A program made the translations under genes and the position numbers. The notes beneath the pieces were generated by a model. That model did no database searches and was not told the origin of the DNA. It worked only from the letters and a program-made list of their open reading frames with translations. This document shows positions 1 through 8,156 of a stretch of DNA of 64,000 bases, piece after piece. The stretch's first letter is position 1, and each line of letters starts with the position of its first letter. The DNA lies in contig CAYTNV010000001.1 in assembly GCA_964439395.1 (NCBI GenBank), positions 62,001 through 126,000 on the forward strand. Reading direction: 5' to 3'. Origin of the DNA: JAUUSJ01 sp964439395 (GTDB taxonomy: Bacteria; Bacillota; Clostridia; Lachnospirales; Lachnospiraceae).

Positions 1-361
1 TTGGAGTAGGCGGTTCATAATCCGTACCAGAAATTCCTACTGTTCCAGTTCGGAGTTTACCCCATTCAAGTGCTTCATTTCTTGCGATATATTCATTCAG
101 TTTGCACCAGTAGTCAAATGTTAATGGTTCATTTATGGTGTTTAAAAGAAATTTCCAGGCATCACGCATATTTAAAATCGCTTGTATATCGTCAAGCTGG
201 ACATTCGGAACATTAACGCCATCTAAAATAGTCTTAGTCTGTGGAAACGTTACGGCTCTGTTCTCCATCTTCATTCCACAATACACATTTTCATCCCATT
301 TCTTTTTTGCAAAAAATAGGCTTTGCTCTGGCGTTAAATGAAATTTATCTTGATAATACAT
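1..361 (-). CDS. Fic family protein, N-terminal part (runs off left edge)
   Basis: Reading the minus strand from an ATG at 361 gives an open frame of 120 codons that leaves the window at base 1. An AAAGGAG ribosome site sits 7 nt before this ATG. Around residue 33 there is an E-N-R-A-V-T-F-P-Q-T segment followed by I-L-D-G, the pattern of the inhibitory helix region in Fic/DOC proteins, and the visible end reads GISGTDYEPPTP, which matches the region that precedes the Fic core. Fic enzymes transfer AMP or other nucleotide groups to target hydroxyls; the catalytic HPFxxGNG loop would lie outside this window and cannot be checked. The Ser/Thr normally four residues before the inhibitory Glu is a Gly here. 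Family call is fairly confident, function is not. Confidence 0.7.
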   Translation of the reverse strand, partial: MYYQDKFHLTPEQSLFFAKKKWDENVYCGMKMENRAVTFPQTKTILDGVNVPNVQLDDIQAILNMRDAWKFLLNTINEPLTFDYWCKLNEYIARNEALEWGKLRTGTVGISGTDYEPPTP

Positions 362-775
362 CGAATTACTCCTTTGCAGCTTTGATTTTTTCAATACCGT
401 TTCCTCTGATACTCCAACAGCGAAAGCCTGCCTTGTTCTTATATACACAGACTTCCAAATATACTCGAAAGTATATAAGACTCATCTATTTTTATAAGAA
501 GTCCACTACCAATCACTCTATTGAATGAGCGATAGTATAAGGCTCGTATCAAAACCTTTTTATAATTATAATTTATTATATATAAAAAATCAATACAAAA
601 CAGACATATAAATGTATCCATCCCATACCGAAAGGAATGGGATTTTTACACGTTTTTTGTAAAATTATCACGTTTCATTTTTGTCGACAATTTATTCATT
701 CATGCGTTTGTTCTGATGGCTTAAGTTAAGTGCTTGCAGCGGGGGGATTTGATTTATATTTTTCGAGCCCCATCG
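362..775. other. Intergenic region with one hairpin
   Basis: No convincing gene lies between the Fic-like and MATE genes. A short palindrome ATATACT-n4-AGTATAT lies near 456-475, possibly part of the promoter region of the Fic gene. A hairpin at 620-643 is described separately. The open frames on both strands here lack ribosome sites and have no recognisable sequence. Confidence 0.5.
620..648 (+). terminator. Terminator-like hairpin
   Basis: ATCCCAT pairs with ATGGGAT over a 10-nt loop and is followed by a short T run. Both neighbouring genes are on the minus strand, so the source of plus-strand transcription is unclear; it may be a remnant. Confidence 0.4.
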
Positions 776-2140
776 CTACTCTTGTCTTATATTTACCTCT
801 TCTTTTATAGTTAAATCTTTCACCCATTTATATTTTTTAAAATGTATGTACACAGCTGGAAGTTTTATAATTTCGTCCAAATTTAGGACGAAATATACAG
901 CTATAACAGGCAATTTTAGGACGAAGGCAGCTATTGCTCCGAAAGGAACTGTAACGCACCAAAGAGTGATTGTATCACAAATCATGCCAAATTTAGAATC
1001 TCCTCCAGCAGCAAAAATTCCTGCGATAACCATACTGTTAATAGATTTTCCTATTAAATAATAAGAACATATTATTAGCATCCATTTTAGATAATACTGT
1101 GACTGTGCACTTAAATTTGTAAAATGTAAAATGATAGGGGTAATTATAAGTAAGAATAGTCCACTCACAACACCGCTTGTAATGGATAACCTAGCAAGAT
1201 GGTTGCCGTACTGTTTTGCAAGCTCTAAGTTTCCAGCTCCCATCTCATTTCCAACGATAATACTTCCTCCGTTTCCAAGTCCGAGACAAAAACAGACGAC
1301 TAGATTTTTGGAAATATTTGCGATTGAGTTGGCTGCCACAGCATCTGTTCCAAGATGCCCCATAATAACAGAGTAGGTTGTAAATCCAAGTCCCCAGATG
1401 AGCATATTTGCGATGACCGGGAGGACATGATGCCAAAATCTTTGTTCTAATTCCATATTTCTTTGCTTTAGGATGGATAGTGGTATTTTGGTTACTTCAT
1501 TTTGCATACAATACAGAATGGACCATAAAAATCCGATTCCTGTAGAGATAACAGTGGCGAGCGCTGCACCCTCAATTCCAAGCGCAGGCATTTTTAGTAG
1601 TCCAAAAATAAATACTGCATTTAAGATGATATTTAAAATTACGGTTGTCGTGCTAATTATTGTGCTTTTCATTGCTTTTCCACAGTTTTTTAACAGTCCT
1701 AGAAAAATCTGAGAAATACTAGAAAATAAATATGAAATTCCGACGACTCTTAAATATTTTATCCCTAATATAATAAGATTTTCATCAGTTGTAAAAATTC
1801 GCATTAGTATTCTTGGATAAAACATAGCTGCGATGCAAAAAAGAGCAGAAATGAAAAATGTAACTCGAGTTAAAAATGCTATAATTTCTCGAACTGTTTT
1901 TATATCTCCTTTTCCCCAATACTGTGCTACATACATATTTTCCCCTATCGTAATCGCACTAATAAATAAATTCAAGACAAATACGATTTGTCCTCCTAAA
2001 GAAACTGCCGATAAGGAATCTTGGTTTAATTTTCCGAGCATGACGGCATCGCTTGCGTTTACTAATGCAAGCATAAATTGCTGAAATGCAATTGGAAGCA
2101 CAAGTGTCATTAGTTTTTGTAGTAAAGTATTTTTTTTCAT
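776..2140 (-). CDS. MATE family multidrug/toxin exporter
   Basis: A 454-residue, very hydrophobic protein with about twelve membrane segments and two similar halves, the layout of MATE (multi antimicrobial extrusion) transporters. Its N-terminus (residues 12-60: LPIAFQQFMLALVNASDAVM followed by GKL and SLGGQ) is the typical first-helix pair of the Firmicutes NorM/DinF branch. Such proteins exchange Na+ or H+ for cationic drugs or metabolites across the cytoplasmic membrane. The start at 2140 has only a weak ribosome site. A TetR gene lies 380 bp upstream on the opposite strand and could control it, with a nested inverted repeat at 2161-2214 between them. Substrate unknown. Confidence 0.9.
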   Translation of the reverse strand: MKKNTLLQKLMTLVLPIAFQQFMLALVNASDAVMLGKLNQDSLSAVSLGGQIVFVLNLFISAITIGENMYVAQYWGKGDIKTVREIIAFLTRVTFFISALFCIAAMFYPRILMRIFTTDENLIILGIKYLRVVGISYLFSSISQIFLGLLKNCGKAMKSTIISTTTVILNIILNAVFIFGLLKMPALGIEGAALATVISTGIGFLWSILYCMQNEVTKIPLSILKQRNMELEQRFWHHVLPVIANMLIWGLGFTTYSVIMGHLGTDAVAANSIANISKNLVVCFCLGLGNGGSIIVGNEMGAGNLELAKQYGNHLARLSITSGVVSGLFLLIITPIILHFTNLSAQSQYYLKWMLIICSYYLIGKSINSMVIAGIFAAGGDSKFGMICDTITLWCVTVPFGAIAAFVLKLPVIAVYFVLNLDEIIKLPAVYIHFKKYKWVKDLTIKEEVNIRQE

Positions 2141-2160
2141 TTTTTACCTATGCCTTTCTA

Positions 2161-2214
2161 GACAGAATTGTCTTGGTAGATTTCATATTTTTAGCTACCA
2201 GTAATTTTTCTGTC
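2161..2214. promoter_or_regulatory. Nested inverted repeat upstream of the MATE gene
   Basis: GACAGAA (2161-2167) pairs with TTCTGTC (2208-2214), and inside it TGGTAG (2174-2179) pairs with CTACCA (2195-2200). It lies 20 bp before the MATE start, in its 5' leader or operator region. The outer arm also contains AGACA-n4-TGTCT, the size of a TetR-family operator; regulation by the TetR gene at 2520 is inference. The rest of 2215-2519 shows nothing else. Confidence 0.35.
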
Positions 2215-2519
2215 AATCTAAAATTTTGTAATTACTAGAAAGATAAATAATTGTCATAATTTTTAAGAATCTACATTTTCATCGGAATAACAATATCATA
2301 TAAGAGCGTTTGATTCTTGCAATATATGCTCTAAAAATATAATAATTTTCTACAAATTTATCTTTCGTAAAATAGTAGGGTTGTTTTAATCTACAGCAGT
2401 TTAGAGTGAGATGGCTTTTGTTATGCGAGACTTCACAGAGAGGATAAAATAGCGTATAATGCAAACAAAGAATGCCGAAACTATAGAAAATAATAAGAAG
2501 AGAGATGGGGTGAAAGCAT

Positions 2520-3080
2520 ATGCCGAATTTAACAAAACAAGCATTAGAAGTATCTTTAAAAAAGCTCTTGTTAAAAAAGCCTTTAGATAAAATTACGATT
2601 AGCGATTTGACAACAGATTGTGGTATCAGCCGTATGGCATTTTATTATCATTTTCGTGATATTTATGATTTGGTAGAGTGGGCTTGTCTGGAGGATGCGG
2701 CGACAGCCTTACAGGGGAAGAAAACATACGATACTTGGCAGGAAGGGCTTTTGCAAATATTTGAGGCAGTCTTAGAGAACAAGCCTTTTATTGTGAATGT
2801 CTATCATAGTGTCAGCAGAGAGCAGATTGAGAATTATTTATTTCATCTTATCTATAATCTTATTATGGAAATTGTGGAGGAAAAATCAACGGGAATGCAA
2901 GTTAGTAAAGAGGAGAAACAATTTATTGCCAATTTCTATAAATATAGTTTTGTGGGGATTATGCTAGATTGGATTAAACAGGGAATGAAAGAAGATTATA
3001 AGAAAGTGGCGGAAAAAATATGTATTACAGTAAAGGGAAGTATTATAAACTCGATTCAAAATTTTTCAAATAGAAAATAG
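2520..3080 (+). CDS. TetR/AcrR family regulator
   Basis: A 186-residue protein with an N-terminal TetR helix-turn-helix (residues about 10-55; core CGISRMAFYYHFRDIYDLV) and a C-terminal helical ligand domain of the type seen in DhaS/SczA-like Firmicutes regulators. The ATG at 2520 follows a GGGGTG ribosome site. It lies between a divergent MATE exporter and, 160 bp downstream, oleate hydratase on the same strand, so it may sense a membrane-active compound such as an unsaturated fatty acid. That link rests on position only. Confidence 0.85.
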   Translation: MPNLTKQALEVSLKKLLLKKPLDKITISDLTTDCGISRMAFYYHFRDIYDLVEWACLEDAATALQGKKTYDTWQEGLLQIFEAVLENKPFIVNVYHSVSREQIENYLFHLIYNLIMEIVEEKSTGMQVSKEEKQFIANFYKYSFVGIMLDWIKQGMKEDYKKVAEKICITVKGSIINSIQNFSNRK

Positions 3081-3165
3081 GGAGTATGGCGATCGATTTT
3101 GAATAGAGAACTATATTTTTTCAAAAAATTATTATGAAATTTTATCATTGAGCCTGTTTTGTAAA

Positions 3166-3194
3166 TGGAAACGCTGTGGCGGGAATGTTATAAT
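3166..3194 (+). promoter_or_regulatory. Possible promoter of the oleate hydratase gene
   Basis: TATAAT at 3189-3194 with a weak -35 (TGGAAA) 17 bp upstream. The segment TGGAAACGCTGTGG at 3166-3179 resembles a CcpA cre site but departs from the consensus at two or three positions. Confidence 0.3.
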
Positions 3195-3241
3195 AACCGC
3201 AGAACTGAGAAATAAGATTTGTTTTGAAAGGTGGTAATAAT

Positions 3242-5218
3242 ATGTCAGGAAAAATGAATAAATTAGGAACTACTTCAGCGTTAGCGGCTGCTGGTATTGG
3301 TACAGCGGCATATTTAGTAAAGAAGAAAAAAGAAAAAGAGAAAGCGGTGAACGTACAAAAGACTGCAAAGGCAAATGAGTATCGCAATACAGAACGCGGA
3401 AAAAATGCTAAAAATAGTAAGGGTATTTATTATAGCAGCGGAAATTATGAGGCGTTTGCCAGACCCCAAAAGCCAGAGGGAGTTGAGGAAAAGAATGCGT
3501 ATTTGGTGGGAAGTGGTTTAGCTTCGTTAGCAGCAGCCTGCTTTTTAGTTCGTGATGCCCAGATGCCAGGAGACCATATTCATATTTTGGAGGCAATGGA
3601 TATTGCTGGTGGTGCCTGTGATGGTATTTATGATGCGACTCGCGGATATGTGATGCGCGGCGGCAGAGAGATGGAAGATCATTTTGAATGTCTCTGGGAT
3701 TTATTTAGAAGTATTCCGTCGATAGAGACGGAGGGAGTTTCAGTGTTGGACGAGTACTATTGGTTAAATAAGCAGGACCCAAATTATTCTCTCTGTAGAG
3801 CAACAGTAAACCGCGGTCAGGACGCTCACACAGACGGAAAATTTAATCTAAGTCAGAAGGGCTGTATGGAGATTATGAAGCTCTTTATGACAAAAGATGA
3901 GGATTTATATGATAAAACAATTGAGGATGTTTTTGATGAGGAAGTGTTTGATTCTACTTTTTGGTTATACTGGAGAACGATGTTTGCCTTTGAAAACTGG
4001 CATAGTGCTTTGGAGATGAAGTTATATTTCCAGAGATTCATTCACCATATCGCTGGACTTCCAGATTTCAGTGCTTTGAAATTTACAAAATATAATCAGT
4101 ATGAATCATTGATTTTGCCGATGCAAAAATATTTGGAGGCAGCTGGGGTTGATTTTCAGTTTGGAACAGAAGTAACTAATGTTGTATTTGAGTTTAAAGA
4201 TGATAAAAAAATAGCGTCAGTAATTGAGTGTAAGAAAAATGGAGTGGAGCAGGGAATCTTGCTGACAGAAAATGATTTGGTATTTGTGACAAACGGCAGT
4301 TGTACAGAGGGAACAATTTACGGTGACCAAAATCATGCGCCAAACGGCGATGCTGAGGTTCGCACAAGTGGATGCTGGAATCTCTGGAAAAATATTGCCA
4401 AGCAGGATCCTTCTTTTGGTCGCCCAGAAAAATTCTGCTCCGATATTGCAAAGACAAACTGGGAATCTGCCACAATCACAACGCTCGATGATAAAATCCT
4501 TCCTTATATTACAAATATATGTAAACGTGATCCGAGAAGTGGAAAAGTCGTGACAGGTGGTATTGTGAGTTGTCAGGATTCCTCTTGGCTTCTTAGCTGG
4601 ACGATTAACCGTCAGGGTCAGTTCAAAGAACAGGACAAGGATAAGGTATGTGTTTGGGTATATGGACTATTCACCGATAAGCCTGGAGATTATGTGAAAA
4701 AACCAATGAAGGAATGTACGGGAAAAGAGATTACAGAGGAATGGCTATATCATTTGGGAGTTCCGACAGAACAGATTTCAGATTTGGCAGAAAACAGTGC
4801 TGTTTCTGTTCCGACGATGATGCCTTATATCACAGCCTTTTTCATGCCAAGAACAAAGGGAGACCGTCCAGATGTCATTCCAGATGGCTGTGTCAACTTT
4901 GCTTTCCTCGGACAGTTCGCTCAGACACCGAGAGATACTGTGTTTACGACAGAATACTCCGTCAGAACAGCGATGGAAGCAGTGTATGGATTATTGGGAG
5001 TTGACAGAGGTGTTCCAGAGGTATGGGGCAGCGTCTATGATATTCGAGAATTGCTTGACAGTACAGTAAAATTGATGGACGGAAAATCTCCTCTGGACAT
5101 AAAACTTCCAGGACCACTCAATGCTTTGAAAAAGCCAGTATTGCATTTTGTTGAGGGAACTGTTATTGAGAAGGTGTTGAAGGATTATAATGTGCTGAGA
5201 GATGGAATGTTGAAATAA
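3242..5218 (+). CDS. ohyA: Oleate hydratase
   Basis: FAD-dependent enzyme that adds water to the cis-9 double bond of oleic acid, giving 10-hydroxystearate; in gut bacteria and staphylococci it detoxifies antimicrobial unsaturated fatty acids. The start at 3242 is chosen because GAAAGGTGG lies 6-7 nt upstream; an upstream in-frame codon at 3224 lies within that site. The 658-residue product shows the nucleotide-binding GSGLAS (90-95), the ILEAMDIAGGACDG segment and GGREMEDHFE (140-149), which carries the family's catalytic Glu. An N-terminal extension (residues 8-27 hydrophobic, then a Lys/Glu-rich stretch) precedes the usual start of the family, suggesting membrane association. Probably transcribed alone, with the upstream TetR gene as a candidate regulator. 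Confidence 0.95.
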   Translation: MSGKMNKLGTTSALAAAGIGTAAYLVKKKKEKEKAVNVQKTAKANEYRNTERGKNAKNSKGIYYSSGNYEAFARPQKPEGVEEKNAYLVGSGLASLAAACFLVRDAQMPGDHIHILEAMDIAGGACDGIYDATRGYVMRGGREMEDHFECLWDLFRSIPSIETEGVSVLDEYYWLNKQDPNYSLCRATVNRGQDAHTDGKFNLSQKGCMEIMKLFMTKDEDLYDKTIEDVFDEEVFDSTFWLYWRTMFAFENWHSALEMKLYFQRFIHHIAGLPDFSALKFTKYNQYESLILPMQKYLEAAGVDFQFGTEVTNVVFEFKDDKKIASVIECKKNGVEQGILLTENDLVFVTNGSCTEGTIYGDQNHAPNGDAEVRTSGCWNLWKNIAKQDPSFGRPEKFCSDIAKTNWESATITTLDDKILPYITNICKRDPRSGKVVTGGIVSCQDSSWLLSWTINRQGQFKEQDKDKVCVWVYGLFTDKPGDYVKKPMKECTGKEITEEWLYHLGVPTEQISDLAENSAVSVPTMMPYITAFFMPRTKGDRPDVIPDGCVNFAFLGQFAQTPRDTVFTTEYSVRTAMEAVYGLLGVDRGVPEVWGSVYDIRELLDSTVKLMDGKSPLDIKLPGPLNALKKPVLHFVEGTVIEKVLKDYNVLRDGMLK

Positions 5219-5305
5219 AGATAGCTTATGGAACTCAAACGGTGCAAATGATAGACCTTTTTGAACTTATATAAGTGTAATTAAAATAAAAGGGGGGTGC
5301 GAGTT

Positions 5306-5576
5306 ATGGCACAGGCGACTTTTAGTGTTCGTATGGATGAAACATGAAAGAAACAGTTTGATACTTTATGTGCGGATTTTGGCATGACTGCATCTACAGC
5401 AATTAATGTATTTAGTAATTAATGTATTTAGCAATTAATGTATTTGCAAGAGCGGTTGTTCGTGAACGCAAAATTCCGTTTGAGATTGTTTCTCCAGAGC
5501 CAGAGATTACAAGAGAACAGGCAATGCAAGCATTTCTATCTCTCAGGGCATAAGCAGAGAAAAATTTTCCACAGGG
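5306..5576 (+). pseudogene. RelB/DinJ-type antitoxin, decayed
   Basis: After a GGGGGG-type ribosome site the ATG at 5306 begins MAQATFSVRMDET, the classic start of RelB/DinJ antitoxins, but TGA at 5345-5347 ends it. Read through, the frame continues KKQFDTLCADFGMTASTAIN, hits a 32-bp insertion made of two extra copies of a 16-bp unit (5399-5446), then resumes in another frame as FARAVVRERKIPFEIVS and ITREQAMQAFLSLRA, then TAA, then AEKNFPQGM. Directly after this the sequence jumps into the PIN toxin at 5577. At least four lesions (two nonsense codons, one frameshifting insertion, one fusion deletion) make it non-functional. It would originally have neutralised the neighbouring PIN toxin. Confidence 0.85.
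5399..5446 (+). repeat. 16-bp unit in three tandem copies
   Basis: GCAATTAATGTATTTA occurs at 5399-5414, again with one change at 5415-5430, and a third time to 5445. Removing two units restores the antitoxin frame (TAINVFARAVV), so this is a 32-bp slippage insertion within the decayed antitoxin gene. Confidence 0.9.
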
Positions 5577-5960
5577 AATGTGATTGTTTCTGCGTTGCTC
5601 TCTAATCATATGAATGCAGCTACAGTACAACTTGTTAGTAGAGTAATTGGTGGAGAGATTGTTCCTGTCTATAACAATGAGATTATGCGAGAATATCGAG
5701 AAGTGCTTGGCAGAAAGAAGTTTAAATTTGAGCCAAGCATGATAAACTATATTTTATTTGCCATAGAAAAATATGGTGTTTTGGTGGAACCTTTATTTAC
5801 AGGAGTAATTTTGCCAGATATGAAGGAGTTGCCCTTTTATGAGGTAGTAATGGAAAAGTGTAATGATAATGCTTATCTGGTAACAGGTAATTTAAAGCAT
5901 TTTCCTGTAGAGCCTTTTATTGTAACAGCACGGCAGATGCTAGATATTTTGGATAAATAA
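5577..5960 (+). pseudogene. PIN-domain toxin lacking its N-terminal strand
   Basis: The frame reads NVIVSALLSNHMNAATVQLV and continues through PDMKELPFYEVVMEKCNDNA and LVTGNLKHFP to 5960, matching the COG1569 PIN-type toxins (about 135-140 residues) of toxin-antitoxin pairs. Family members begin with a short strand ending in D-T-N-V; here the sequence before N is replaced by antitoxin-derived DNA, so the first catalytic Asp is missing. A GTG at 5580 could initiate, but without a proper ribosome site and without that Asp a ribonuclease is unlikely. PIN toxins cut RNA using three or four acidic residues. The deletion joint falls at a GGAATGT stretch that both parent genes probably shared. Confidence 0.75.
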
Positions 5961-5972
5961 TAGAAGAAAAGT

Positions 5973-6018
5973 AAAAAGCCAGTCAATATGGAGTAAAATC
6001 CAGTTGATTGGCTTTTTT
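5973..6018. terminator. Bidirectional terminator
   Basis: AAAAAGCCAGTCAA and TTGATTGGCTTTTTT form a stem with A and T runs on both sides. It serves the plus-strand PIN remnant and the minus-strand pair ending at 6049. Confidence 0.8.
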
Positions 6019-6048
6019 ATCGTCATAGTTAGTTTTGTATATACTATA

Positions 6049-6474
6049 TCACGAATGTTTTTGTCTATATATTTCTTTTAGGTTATCAATAGCCATTTCA
6101 ATATCAAATGTGTGAAAGCCAAGCCAACATTCGTTCATAGTTTTTGCATCGGCAGTTTTGTATATTAATTTACTGCTTTCATTCGTATAATAATGCCAAT
6201 ATCGATAGGTATAACCTGTCCAATACATTACTTCTATTGGATAGGTTTCTCCAGCTTTTTTGAGGCTGCCAGCTTCTTCGTCTAGTTCTTCGAGAATATA
6301 TTCTTCCCCAGCCCATTGTAAGCGGTCATAAGTATCATCGAGAGCTGCTGCTGCGCGGCTGTTCATAAAAAATTTTATAAATGCGGGGCAATCATATCCA
6401 CTATTTAATGCAAGTTCAAATAGTCGTCCCTGTATATCACAAAGTTGACGTTTTTCAAAACTAAGATTGGTCAT
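6049..6474 (-). CDS. Small unknown protein, partner of the DUF3990 gene
   Basis: A 141-residue acidic protein translated from 6474, two bases after the stop of the DUF3990 gene, so the two are surely one operon. Residues 10-60 (FELALNSGYDCPAFIKFFMN, later DTYDRLQWAGEEYILEEL) look like the small helical DUF3791-type proteins that often sit beside DUF3990 genes; residues 75-135 hold an aromatic-rich stretch (VMYWTGYTYRYWHYYTNES). No catalytic motif is visible. By position and size it could be the antitoxin of a two-gene system, but I do not recognise it with certainty. Confidence 0.6.
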   Translation of the reverse strand: MTNLSFEKRQLCDIQGRLFELALNSGYDCPAFIKFFMNSRAAAALDDTYDRLQWAGEEYILEELDEEAGSLKKAGETYPIEVMYWTGYTYRYWHYYTNESSKLIYKTADAKTMNECWLGFHTFDIEMAIDNLKEIYRQKHS

Positions 6475-6476
6475 AT

Positions 6477-7157
6477 TTATTCACCTGCCTCTAATATTTC
6501 ATCAAAGAATCGTCCTTCTCGGCGATATTTTCGGCAAATCTCATTTGCCATGGCGATTCCTTTAGAACGATTTATCTCACTTACTTTTTTTAGTTCCTCC
6601 CAGTATTCTCTGGAAAAATTTTGTTCTTTGACAATTTCTATCTGATTACAAGCCTTTTTGGTCGATGCGACATACTGTTTTCCGAGTTCGAGTGCGGAAA
6701 GGCTATGAATCAATGCAAAATCAGTAATTTCTCCATTAAAGAAACGGTCGAGAACGACAAACATTCTATCATTTGCGATATGACCAATAATTATATCATA
6801 GCTTTTGCTTAAATTCTTAAAACGTTTATATAGTTTAGAATCTTTTATCGACTCCATTTTTCCACGATTATATGCAATTAATAACGCCCAGTCCAGATCA
6901 ACTTCTATATTAAGAATTTTGAGATTAGTCAAATCGACTCTTAATGTATATAATTTAGCTTTAGGATAATTGCAAATTAAAGTAAGAGGCTGAGTATAAT
7001 TGGTTCCCATGTAAAAGCCTTTTCCAAAATCGCAACGATTACGGCTGATAGGTGCAATAGCACCATGAATACCTGATTTTGAGCCGTGATACAATGTCAC
7101 AATTTTTTCATTTAGTTCATTTTGATTTGAGTTTAAAGAGGAGCTAATTTCTTTCAT
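6477..7157 (-). CDS. DUF3990 protein, ADP-ribosyltransferase-like putative toxin
   Basis: The start is the ATG at 7157, with an ACGGAGGT ribosome site 6 nt upstream; an earlier in-frame start lacks one. The 226-residue product contains VTLYHGSK, then DFGKGFYMGTNYTQPLTLIC and later VLDRFFNGEI, the hallmarks of DUF3990, a family with an ADP-ribosyltransferase-like fold (first motif H-G, middle F-Y, and a later acidic element). Such proteins usually occur with small partners and are suspected toxins. The downstream 141-residue gene follows within 2 bp. A strong SigA promoter lies at 7224-7252. Target and activity are unknown; the toxin role is inferred from family and context. Confidence 0.75.
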   Translation of the reverse strand: MKEISSSLNSNQNELNEKIVTLYHGSKSGIHGAIAPISRNRCDFGKGFYMGTNYTQPLTLICNYPKAKLYTLRVDLTNLKILNIEVDLDWALLIAYNRGKMESIKDSKLYKRFKNLSKSYDIIIGHIANDRMFVVLDRFFNGEITDFALIHSLSALELGKQYVASTKKACNQIEIVKEQNFSREYWEELKKVSEINRSKGIAMANEICRKYRREGRFFDEILEAGE

Positions 7158-7223
7158 AAGATACCTCCGTATATTGCCGAGTGTTTTTCGTTGCTTGAAA
7201 ATAGATAAAATTTGAATATTTTT

Positions 7224-7252
7224 ATTATAGCATATGGTTTTGGAGTGTACAA
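7224..7252 (-). promoter_or_regulatory. SigA promoter of the DUF3990 operon
   Basis: On the minus strand TTGTAC (7252-7247) and TATAAT (7229-7224) are 17 bp apart, about 67 bp before the DUF3990 start. Confidence 0.75.
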
Positions 7253-7264
7253 TAGAAGGAGTAG

Positions 7265-7504
7265 TGGCAATCAACGAAATCAATTTTGAGAATAATCTAT
7301 GGTCAAGTTGCCCAAGAGTATAAAAATGGAATAAAATAGAGGGAGAATGATGCAAGTAATCTCCAAAAAGCGTACAACCACCCAGACCGTCAAAAAAGTA
7401 AATTTTTAGCAGTCATGATAAGCATATGCAATTTCACAAAAGGGGAGTTCACGCCTGAGATCCTAGTCCCTGCAAAATCATTGCTGGATCCAGAAGGCAG
7501 TTGA
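7265..7504 (+). pseudogene. Unidentified gene remnant
   Basis: One frame reads 79 codons with a single TAG at 7337-7339: GQVAQEYKNGIK, stop, then QKAYNHPDRQKSKFLAVMIS and FTPEILVPAKSLLDPEGS before TGA. The composition looks like real protein rather than chance translation, but there is no start codon and I do not recognise the family. It directly precedes the broken sensor gene. Confidence 0.3.
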
Positions 7505-7510
7505 ACATGA

Positions 7511-8101
7511 TTGTTGGACAGCCCACAGATGTATCTGCTTGCTCTGCCCAGTATGGTGATAATTACGACAAATGCAATGGTAGGAAGAATAATTTATACA
7601 TTTCTTGCCTATTTTTTTATTATGATAATGCAGTTAGTTATAAACTGGAAAAAGAGCAGAGAGTTAAAATTATTAGCTGGTATTTCAGCTATCTTGATAG
7701 TATGTGAGTTGATTTTACTTGTTATTTCATTTTATATTATACCAGAAAATGAGACGAAGTACATTGTAACTATATCAGCATTCGCCCCTCCTATAATAAT
7801 GTTTGAATATTATTTGATGACGGAAATGTTTTATGAAATGATTCGACAGCAGGAAAAGAAAACTGAGTTAGAACGGGAGAGATTGGAGCAGAAATATCAG
7901 TATGATTATTATATATTGGCGAGAGAGCAGGGAGAATACGAAATAATGATTTTGCGATATCTACACGGTCTTCTAACGTTTTGCCAGTACACAGCCAAGA
8001 GAGCAAGCAGGTATCTCCTGCTTGCTCTCTTGGCGTCTCCCCTCCACTGTTTCAGAAAGTATACTCTAAAGAGCATACCGCATCCTATACCCTGCGGGTG
8101 A
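7511..8101 (+). pseudogene. Truncated membrane sensor (agr-type GHKL kinase N-terminus)
   Basis: Residues 1-90 form three hydrophobic segments; residues 105-145 are a charged coiled coil ending KYQYDYYILAREQGE, the signature of the linker just before the dimerisation helix in AgrC/GHKL-type sensor kinases. At this point (about 7945) family similarity stops and the frame runs into the palindromic repeat at 7979. The kinase core is absent, so it cannot signal. The 5' start is also poor (TTG, no ribosome site). Most likely a gene cut by the repeat or by a deletion ending at it. Confidence 0.6.
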
Positions 8102-8150
8102 AAACAACTTATGCTGTTTCATAAGGTATAGAAATTAATTTCTGTGGATA
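7979..8150. repeat. Palindromic repeat, compact copy (R1)
   Basis: A perfect 17-bp hairpin, CCAAGAGAGCAAGCAGG at 7995-8011 against 8017-8033, is followed by GGCGTCTCC, then CACTGTTTCA and GTATAC at 8059-8064, and then the small hairpin core 8086-8130 (TATACCCTGCGGG...CATAAGGTATA) and TTTCTGTGGATA. The flank TTTTGCCA-n-TACACAG at 7979-7994 matches, inverted, the right end of R2. Non-coding; it terminates the sensor gene's homology. Confidence 0.8.
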
Positions 8151-8156
8151 GATTTG

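Noticed and set aside
439..621. 60-codon minus-strand frame between the Fic and MATE genes
   Set aside because: No ribosome site, composition reflects A/T-rich DNA, and it covers the hairpin at 620.
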